In this document: piece by piece, positions 6,296 through 11,579 of the stretch
Layout: each line of letters opens with the position of its first letter
Numbering within the stretch: the stretch's first letter is position 1
NCBI GenBank assembly: GCA_043804035.1
Contig: JAZDJJ010000066.1
Coordinates: forward strand, 1-11,579
Direction: 5' to 3'
DNA from: JAZDJJ01 sp043804035
Lineage (GTDB): Bacteria; Bacteroidota; Bacteroidia; Palsa-948
DNA length: 11,579 bases
Notes under the pieces: model-generated
Databases searched by the model: none
The model's input: the letters and a program-made list of their open reading frames with translations, nothing else
Told to the model about the DNA's origin: nothing
Program-made: the position numbers and the translations under genes

Positions 6296-7567
6296 ATGAC
6301 CACAACATTATTGAATAAAAAAACTGACATAAAAAATCATTTATCTAATTTTACTTTTTCAGAAACTAAAAATCTTTTTTCTTCCGAAGGATTCTCTAAA
6401 ACTAAAATTGAATATCTGCAGATAAATGGAGAAAAAATACCAAAATTTATAAATGAATTTTGGACAGCCAAACAGCGGCAAGCAAATTCTTTACACGAAA
6501 TTTCTTATCGTGCTTGTTTCAAACCACAACTCCCAGGATTTTTTATTAAACTGCTAACACAAAAAAATGATACGGTTTATGATCCATTTAATGGACGAGG
6601 TACGACTATAATTGAAGCAGCTTTAATGGGTAGAAGTATTATTGCAAATGATATAAACCCATTAAGCATTATTCTTTCTAAGTCACGACTTTTCATTCCA
6701 GATATTTCTAAATTGCAAAAAAGATTGAATGAAATCAGAGTAGATTATAGTTTGAAATCCGATATTGATTTATCAATGTTTTATCATCCCAAAACGGAAG
6801 CAGAAATAGTAAGTTTGAAAAATTATTTACAAGGAAAAAAAGAAAACAATGCAGAAGATGAACTTGACCTTTGGATAAGAATGGTTGCTACCAATCGCTT
6901 GACGGGGCATTCTGTTAATTTCTTTTCTGTTTATACTTTGCCGCCAAACCAGGCAATAAGTGCTGAAAAACAAAAAAAGATAAATGAAATAAGAAATCAA
7001 AAACCAGAATACAAAGACGTTATCAAAATAATTCTCAAAAAAACACATGACCTAATCGTTGATGTTAAAGCGGAAATCAGAAATCAATTGCAAAAAACTA
7101 TTTCAACTGCTCTTTTTCTTAATAAAGATGCAAGATTTACGGATGAAATTGCGGATAGTTCTATTCAATTAATTGTTACATCACCACCCTTTTTAGATGT
7201 TGTTCAATATGCTAATGACAATTGGCTTCGCTGTTGGTTCAATGGAATAAATATTAAGGAAGTTGCTGGAATAATTACTATGTCAAAAACTATTGGCGAA
7301 TGGAGTAAGATTATGCTTGATGTTTTCAAACAGTTATACAGAATTACGAAGACAGGTGGTTATGTTGCTTTTGAAGTAGGAGAAGTTCGGAATGGTAAAG
7401 TAAAATTGGATGAAGTAATAGTTCCAATAGGATTAGAAGTCGGTTTTTATTGTGAAGGGATCTTAATCAATAAACAAACATTCACAAAGACAGCCAATAT
7501 ATGGGGCGTAAAGAATAATGAAAAAGGGACAAATACAAATAGAGTTGTAATTTTTTATAAACAATAA
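6296..7567 (+). CDS. Site-specific DNA methyltransferase (N4-cytosine/N6-adenine amino type)
   Basis: A 423-residue modification enzyme. A preamble FWTAKQRQANSLHEISYR (55-72) precedes the SAM-binding motif I DPFNGRGTT (96-104), followed by the acidic motif NDINPLS (118-124). The catalytic motif IV is TSPPFLDVVQYA (295-306), an S/T-P-P-aromatic motif typical of enzymes methylating an exocyclic amino group. This gives the order motif I then IV, with about 190 residues between them that probably include target recognition (for example GHSVNFFSVYTLPPNQ, 204-219). Motif IV preceding I, the usual beta-class arrangement, is not what is seen. The endonuclease gene starts 3 bases after the stop, so the two are almost certainly cotranscribed, and this enzyme should protect host DNA from its partner. 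Target sequence and methylated base cannot be read from the sequence. The DNA is visibly AT-richer than the flanking ABC gene, consistent with horizontal acquisition. Confidence 0.9.
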   Translation: MTTTLLNKKTDIKNHLSNFTFSETKNLFSSEGFSKTKIEYLQINGEKIPKFINEFWTAKQRQANSLHEISYRACFKPQLPGFFIKLLTQKNDTVYDPFNGRGTTIIEAALMGRSIIANDINPLSIILSKSRLFIPDISKLQKRLNEIRVDYSLKSDIDLSMFYHPKTEAEIVSLKNYLQGKKENNAEDELDLWIRMVATNRLTGHSVNFFSVYTLPPNQAISAEKQKKINEIRNQKPEYKDVIKIILKKTHDLIVDVKAEIRNQLQKTISTALFLNKDARFTDEIADSSIQLIVTSPPFLDVVQYANDNWLRCWFNGINIKEVAGIITMSKTIGEWSKIMLDVFKQLYRITKTGGYVAFEVGEVRNGKVKLDEVIVPIGLEVGFYCEGILINKQTFTKTANIWGVKNNEKGTNTNRVVIFYKQ

Positions 7568-7570
7568 TTT

Positions 7571-8230
7571 ATGACAGACGAATATATTAAAAAGTTAGAA
7601 AATGTCATTAAGCAAATGCTCCAACCATTAAGTGGGATTCCTTTGAATCTTGTTATTCAAAGTATTTCAAGTTGTACTATAATTCCTTTTAATCGTTTTG
7701 ATAATAAGGACTTGTCTGTTTTGAATAATCTTAAAAAAGTTGCTGAAATGGCTGGTAAAAACATAAACAAGAATGGTATTTTAAGACCAAGACCGAATGA
7801 GGTTGGCAATGATATTGAGCCATTTATTAAAGAAACATTAAACAAAATCGACTACAAAGCCGAAACACCATTAGCCAAAAGCGGGAAGAAAAAATCAACT
7901 GGTTATCCAGACATAGAATTTATTGATGAGTTTAACAGAACAAATTACTTGGAATGTAAAACATTCAACATAGAAAATATTGAAACAACGCAACGTTCTT
8001 TTTATTTATCGCCATCGGATGATTTTAAAATAACCAAAGATGCTCATCATTTTGCAATTTCATTTGAAATATTTGTAGATGGAAGAAAGCGAAGAAACAA
8101 TATTTACAAATGTAAAAGTTGGAAAATACTGACATTGGAAAATTTAGAAGTTGATGTAAAATATGAATTTAATTCTGATAATGCTCGGATGTATACAAAA
8201 GAGATGCTACTTGCTGAAGGACAATTTTAA
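7571..8230 (+). CDS. Probable type II restriction endonuclease, PD-(D/E)XK fold
   Basis: A 219-residue soluble protein. It contains GYPDIEFI (111-118) and YLECKTF (126-132), that is Asp114, Glu128 and Lys130 in a PD-x13-E-x-K arrangement, the catalytic signature of PD-(D/E)XK nucleases. An upstream acidic helix (NDIEPFIKETL, 80-90, Glu83) fits the fold. The basic patch AKSGKKKS (102-109) and the tail KRRNN (173-177) could contact DNA. I do not recognise the specific restriction-enzyme family and cannot name its recognition site. The function rests on the motif plus direct linkage to a methyltransferase gene 3 bases upstream. A spot count at 7681-7740 gives 14 G/C in 60 bases, against 29 in 60 at 3001-3060 in the ABC gene, in keeping with foreign origin. 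No controller gene is seen. Confidence 0.8.
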   Translation: MTDEYIKKLENVIKQMLQPLSGIPLNLVIQSISSCTIIPFNRFDNKDLSVLNNLKKVAEMAGKNINKNGILRPRPNEVGNDIEPFIKETLNKIDYKAETPLAKSGKKKSTGYPDIEFIDEFNRTNYLECKTFNIENIETTQRSFYLSPSDDFKITKDAHHFAISFEIFVDGRKRRNNIYKCKSWKILTLENLEVDVKYEFNSDNARMYTKEMLLAEGQF

Positions 8231-8238
8231 GAAAACAC

Positions 8239-8253
8239 TGCCTATAACAGGCA
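8239..8253. repeat. Stem-loop after the restriction-modification pair
   Basis: TGCCT-ATAAC-AGGCA has 5-bp perfect arms, starts 8 bases after the endonuclease stop and is followed by TTTGCTTT. It may be a weak terminator or a junction sequence. GCCTATAAC also vaguely resembles the left core of an integron attC site, but no GTTRRRY partner follows before the next gene. Confidence 0.4.
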
Positions 8254-8285
8254 TTTGCTTTCGGTGGCGTACAATATTTTCATAA

Positions 8286-9572
8286 ATGAACTTAAAAATT
8301 CCCACATCGCATCTTCCTTTTTATCTGCTTATCCTGAGTTTGTTTCAGAAAAGTTTTATCATTCAGTATATCGTACTGCTTTTGTTTATTCTTTTTTTTC
8401 TTTTTACGAAAAAACCCGTCATCAAAAAAAATATTTTCTTTTCTCTCCCACTTCTGATTATAGCGATAGCATTTATTTCTTATTTATATAACTGGTGTTT
8501 GGGGAATGCCGATGGTTATACATTTTTTTTCTGGCTTTTTTCTTATCTGCCGCCTTTTATTCTTATCTGGATTACTATCGCTTTCTCTGGTAAAGTAAAT
8601 TTTTTCAGCATTTATAAGTTCTATAAAATTCTTGTTTACATTCAATCGGTTCTGTTAATTTTTTCTACCATACAATACGATAGATTTATTGTGGGCGATT
8701 TTGCACGCGGTACTGTGGGCGATGCCAACTGGGTAGCATTTCATATTTGCGTGGTGCTGCTGTATGAAATTTCACAACTCGTTGTTATCACTCATCAGAC
8801 AAAAACAATCTCCCGAAAAAATATATGGAGTATAGCAGAGATAATTTATCTTTTTATTGTATTGCTTATTCCTGAATCCACGGCAAATCTGGGTTTGCTA
8901 CTCATCATACTTGGAATTATTTTTATCAAGGAATATATTCTTGCCGGTATAAACATGATGAGGATAATTGTATTTGTTGTGTTTATTACACTGTCACTAT
9001 GGGGAATTTCAAAAACTTATGTGTATGAAAGAATTGATGATGCTATTACGGAATTAACAAAAACAGACATTGATAAAAATCCATATCTTTCTAAAATTAG
9101 TATTTACAAAAAACTTTTGAATGGAGAAATTTACAGCAATACTAACTGGCTGATTGGATCAGGACCTGCAACTTTTACCAGTCGCAGTTCAGTGATGCGT
9201 ATGCCCGACGAACGGGTAAATGAATTTCCAATAGAACTTCCGTATTTCAAAAGTAATTTGTTTAAAAAATATATTTCGCCCATTTATGCCGAATGGAAAG
9301 CATCACGAGAAAGTTATGGAAATTTTGCCTCGCCACAAACCACTATTATCTCTGTAGCAGTTGAATTAGGAATTTTTGGAATACTTTGTTTTTTATCCTT
9401 GTTTTACTTTATCATCAGGCGCACACAAAAAATTATTTTACCTGAATCGGATTTACATTTAAAAAAATTCTTTTTTTATTTTTCAATATTTTACATTCTT
9501 AGTTTATTTCATCTTAACTTTTGGGAATATCCTATTGTTACTTTCACTTATATTATTTTTGTGTTTTTATGA
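8286..9572 (+). CDS. Wzy / O-antigen ligase-like polysaccharide polymerase
   Basis: A 428-residue polytopic membrane protein with roughly ten or more hydrophobic segments. These include about 11-40, 51-70, 79-100, 114-129, 148-168, 182-196, 201-219, 226-241, 353-378 and 395-409, with further hydrophobic sequence to the C-terminus. Diagnostic elements are ARGTVGDANWVAFHI (140-154), equivalent to the family's GTFGNPN-like loop, and a large periplasmic loop (~242-350). That loop carries WLIGSGPATFTS (288-299) and ends in SPQTTIISVAVELGIFG (349-365), all typical of the O-antigen ligase/polymerase superfamily. It would join lipid-linked oligosaccharide repeats, or transfer glycan to an acceptor, at the outer face of the inner membrane. 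Polymerase and ligase cannot be separated from sequence alone. A stop codon directly precedes the ATG in frame, so no longer N-terminus exists. Its 3' end overlaps the convergent methyltransferase gene by 20 bases. Confidence 0.85.
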   Translation: MNLKIPTSHLPFYLLILSLFQKSFIIQYIVLLLFILFFLFTKKPVIKKNIFFSLPLLIIAIAFISYLYNWCLGNADGYTFFFWLFSYLPPFILIWITIAFSGKVNFFSIYKFYKILVYIQSVLLIFSTIQYDRFIVGDFARGTVGDANWVAFHICVVLLYEISQLVVITHQTKTISRKNIWSIAEIIYLFIVLLIPESTANLGLLLIILGIIFIKEYILAGINMMRIIVFVVFITLSLWGISKTYVYERIDDAITELTKTDIDKNPYLSKISIYKKLLNGEIYSNTNWLIGSGPATFTSRSSVMRMPDERVNEFPIELPYFKSNLFKKYISPIYAEWKASRESYGNFASPQTTIISVAVELGIFGILCFLSLFYFIIRRTQKIILPESDLHLKKFFFYFSIFYILSLFHLNFWEYPIVTFTYIIFVFL

Positions 9573-10380
9573 AAACAAATTCATTACAACCAAGTGTAGT
9601 AGTGGTTTTTATTTTTTCAGAAACAAAATTTTTGCTGATAAAAAAATCTATAATCTGCTCGTGTGTAGCAACTTCAAACGGATAACCGCCCAACCAGTCA
9701 ATCCAATCGTGCCATATATTCATTCCTCTGTTTTTTCTGTAATGCGTAATCTCTGCCAAAGGATTTCCGTATCTGACGGTTCCTTTGATAATGGCTTTCA
9801 TAAAATACATTGGTATGAAAACAATGCTGATTAAAATTTTACCCGCAATATTTTTGTTATAATACTTCTTGATGATTTTCCAGAATCTGCTTTGTATTCC
9901 TTGATCATTATAAATGGCGATGAATAATTTTCCATTCTTCTTCACAAGTGGGCATACATTTTCTATTGCTTCCCACATTTTTCCGCTATGATGCAATACG
10001 CCCCAAGAGTATACTATATCAAATTGTCCCAATGATTGAAGATATTCACGGTTTAGTATGGAGTTCTGTTCAATGATCCAATTTGAATCGGTTGGGAAAT
10101 ATTTTTTTTTCAACTCTTTCGTGCATTGATATGATTGCGTATCGTAATCAAAAGAATGTACATGAGCGCCCATCTTTTTTGCACTCAAACTGAACAACCC
10201 GCTACCGCATCCAATATCCAAAAATGATTTTCCTTTTATTTCGCCTAACATTTCGGACAAAGAACTGACGGCTATTTCTATATGTTCATTGGTGAGAGAA
10301 TTTAAAAATGCTTTCCAGTTTTTTCCAAACTGAAAACGTTTACCACTTTTTATTTCTTGTGTGAAGTCAGAAGAGTTCAT
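9553..10380 (-). CDS. Class I SAM-dependent methyltransferase (Methyltransf_23-like)
   Basis: A 275-residue enzyme with a Rossmann-fold SAM site: motif I FLDIGCGSGLFSL (53-65), an acidic residue at the end of strand beta-2 (HSFDYD, 75-80), and FDIVYSWGVLHHSG (120-133) as motif IV/post-IV, typical of small-molecule O- or C-methyltransferases. A C-terminal segment rich in aromatic residues (NIWHDWIDWLGGYPFE, 221-236) probably shapes the acceptor pocket. Beside a Wzy-like gene and a glycosyltransferase it most likely methylates a sugar or glycan intermediate; the substrate is inferred from context only. Its ATG overlaps the stop of the upstream gene (ATGA), indicating translational coupling in a leftward operon. 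It converges with and overlaps the polymerase gene by 20 bases. Confidence 0.88.
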   Translation of the reverse strand: MNSSDFTQEIKSGKRFQFGKNWKAFLNSLTNEHIEIAVSSLSEMLGEIKGKSFLDIGCGSGLFSLSAKKMGAHVHSFDYDTQSYQCTKELKKKYFPTDSNWIIEQNSILNREYLQSLGQFDIVYSWGVLHHSGKMWEAIENVCPLVKKNGKLFIAIYNDQGIQSRFWKIIKKYYNKNIAGKILISIVFIPMYFMKAIIKGTVRYGNPLAEITHYRKNRGMNIWHDWIDWLGGYPFEVATHEQIIDFFISKNFVSEKIKTTTTLGCNEFVFIKTQK

Positions 10381-11192
10381 AATTTTTTTTCAGCGAAAAT
10401 ATTTACTCTGAATTTTTTATTCGGAACAGTAGGATATTCTAATTTGCCTGTCTTAATTTTTTTTGTGGTATAGATTGCGCAGAGCGAATTAGAAATGTGA
10501 TAAATATTTTCTCTTTTTTCAGGTGCCCCGTCTAAAATTCCTGCAAGCACAGACCAACAAACTGTTTCAAAAGAAGCGCCGTAATCATGCCATACAATAA
10601 TAGAATTTTCATCTTTTAATAATTTAAAAACATTTGTCGTGTCGCTTTTCACAGCTTCGTAAGCGTGGTCGCCATCTACAAAAATCAAATCGAATTTTTT
10701 GATAAGAGAAGAAAAATCAAATGTCGTGGAGTTGTGTTCAATATACTCTATGTTCTTTTTCTCTTTTGAAAACATACATTGCATGTTAATTATTTTTTCC
10801 GGAATTTTCATCTGTTGCATCTCTTTATCTGACAAACTTATTGAAACACATTCTTTCGCAACATCTGCAATATTTACCAAACTCTCTCCTCGCCAACTTC
10901 CTATTTCCAAATAAGAACAATCTTTGAAAGATGATGCAATTGTTTTGAGAATAGCAATATCAATAGTGGTGGAAGTGCCGTTCAGAAAAGTATATGAAAA
11001 TATTTCGGCATTAAAGTTTGGAAACAGTTCCAATAAATCAACAACAGGTAGTCCATTTGATAAACCATATTTGTTGATTACATAATCTTGTTTTGACTGA
11101 TTGGTAACTGTGTGAAACAATGATTTTAGAATAATACCGGGTTTGGTAAGTAAAATTTTTAAAAACACAAAAAGCAATTTTGTTCGGTTCAT
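10377..11192 (-). CDS. SAM-dependent methyltransferase, Methyltransf_24 type
   Basis: A 271-residue protein with the class I motifs SYLEIGSWRGES (93-104), FDLIFVDGDHAYE (167-179) and IIVWHDYG (198-205). The DGDHAYE plus WHDYG pair is characteristic of the Methyltransf_24 family, found in glycan and secondary-metabolite clusters. The His and Asp residues of these motifs are often metal-linked in relatives. The N-terminal ~30 residues are hydrophobic and basic (KLLFVFLKILL), possibly membrane-associating. The gene is second in a leftward operon: 2 bases after the glycosyltransferase gene and overlapping the next methyltransferase by 4 bases. A role in methylating a polysaccharide building block is inferred from neighbours. 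Confidence 0.87.
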   Translation of the reverse strand: MNRTKLLFVFLKILLTKPGIILKSLFHTVTNQSKQDYVINKYGLSNGLPVVDLLELFPNFNAEIFSYTFLNGTSTTIDIAILKTIASSFKDCSYLEIGSWRGESLVNIADVAKECVSISLSDKEMQQMKIPEKIINMQCMFSKEKKNIEYIEHNSTTFDFSSLIKKFDLIFVDGDHAYEAVKSDTTNVFKLLKDENSIIVWHDYGASFETVCWSVLAGILDGAPEKRENIYHISNSLCAIYTTKKIKTGKLEYPTVPNKKFRVNIFAEKKL

Positions 11193-11194
11193 TT

Positions 11195-11579
11195 TTATTT
11201 TATAGAATTTAGCAGAGATGATATTTCTGCTGTTTTATTTTTTCGTGAATACTTTGTTATATCCACATTTTCAATTGTCAGATTGTTTTCTTTGTATTGA
11301 TTGTACATTTTTAAAATTTCTGTTTTCATCTTCTCATTGTTTTTGAAATCACAAATCACTCCTGCCTTTGTTTCGTTAATGATACTTGCCGCATCCCCAT
11401 CTTCATTTCCGATAGCAAAGATAGGACGTTTGGCTGCAATGTATTCAAATATTTTTCCGGGGATAATGCCAAGCGTGTTGGGGGTGTCGTTAAGAGGAAG
11501 CAGCAACAGTTGTGAGGTGCAGATTTGTTTAAGCACTTCATTATGCGGCAGGTAAGAAATAGTTTCGGTAAATTCTTTT
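11195..11579 (-). CDS. Glycosyltransferase, GT4-like, C-terminal part (cut by window edge)
   Basis: Only the last ~128 residues lie in the window. The frame stays open to base 11579 (KEFTETISYLPHNEVLKQI), so the GTG at 11536 is internal and the true start lies beyond the edge. YLPHNEVLKQICTSQLLLLP followed by GIIPGKIFEYIAAKRPIFAIG matches the C-terminal nucleotide-sugar-binding half of GT-B fold group 1 (GT4) enzymes. The acidic Glu in KIFEY lies where the donor-binding ExE-type residue sits. It should transfer a sugar from a nucleotide donor to a growing lipid-linked glycan at the cytoplasmic membrane. It is the first visible gene of the leftward operon with the two methyltransferases (2-base gap). 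Donor and acceptor unknown. Confidence 0.85.
   Translation of the reverse strand, partial: KEFTETISYLPHNEVLKQICTSQLLLLPLNDTPNTLGIIPGKIFEYIAAKRPIFAIGNEDGDAASIINETKAGVICDFKNNEKMKTEILKMYNQYKENNLTIENVDITKYSRKNKTAEISSLLNSIK

Noticed and set aside
8255..8491. 78-codon plus-strand frame after the endonuclease gene
   Set aside because: It overlaps the start of the Wzy-like gene in another frame and has no family features.
9535..9834. 99-codon plus-strand frame
   Set aside because: Antisense to the C-terminus of the methyltransferase gene; no support.
11195..11536. A complete 113-residue protein starting at GTG 11536
   Set aside because: The frame continues open to the window edge with sequence fitting a glycosyltransferase, so the GTG is internal.

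Overview
The window most likely comes from a Bacteroidota chromosome. The DNA is AT-rich, gene starts have A-rich leaders without a clear Shine-Dalgarno sequence, a TAnnTTTG-type promoter element lies upstream of the yitT-like gene, and there is a heptamer ATTTCGG array of a kind I associate with this phylum. These points are suggestive only; no rRNA or marker gene is present.

Layout: (1) Bases 1-1260 hold no credible gene but are dense in repeats. In order there is a hairpin, an array of 31 full units of a 21-bp repeat (91-738, with decayed units to about 760), a 7-copy heptamer array, about 2.5 copies of a ~70-bp AT-rich repeat, and a C-rich block that is a G-quadruplex motif on the minus strand next to a small palindrome. 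(2) A YitT-family membrane protein reads leftward (1261-2136). (3) After a 358-bp intergenic region come a fused two-domain oligopeptide-type ABC ATPase (2495-4285) and a glutamine-hydrolysing asparagine synthase (4402-6261), both rightward. The gap between them carries a short second copy of the 21-bp repeat family. (4) A compact DNA methyltransferase plus PD-(D/E)XK endonuclease pair (6296-8230) looks like a type II restriction-modification module. (5) A Wzy/O-antigen-ligase-like membrane protein (8286-9572) follows. It converges, with a 20-bp overlap, on a leftward operon of two SAM-dependent methyltransferases and the C-terminal part of a GT4-like glycosyltransferase (9553-11579, running off the window).

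The right half reads as surface-polysaccharide biosynthesis: AsnB-type amidotransferase, repeat-unit polymerase or ligase, sugar methyltransferases and glycosyltransferase. The restriction-modification pair sits between asnB and the polymerase gene and appears to be a mobile insertion. The ABC ATPase and YitT protein show no clear functional tie to that locus.

No wholly new protein system stands out. The most unusual material is non-coding: the long 21-bp array, whose units carry a TGCAA-GG-TTGCA dyad spaced about two DNA helical turns apart, its 126-bp higher-order duplication, and a diverged two-copy relative about 3.5 kb away.
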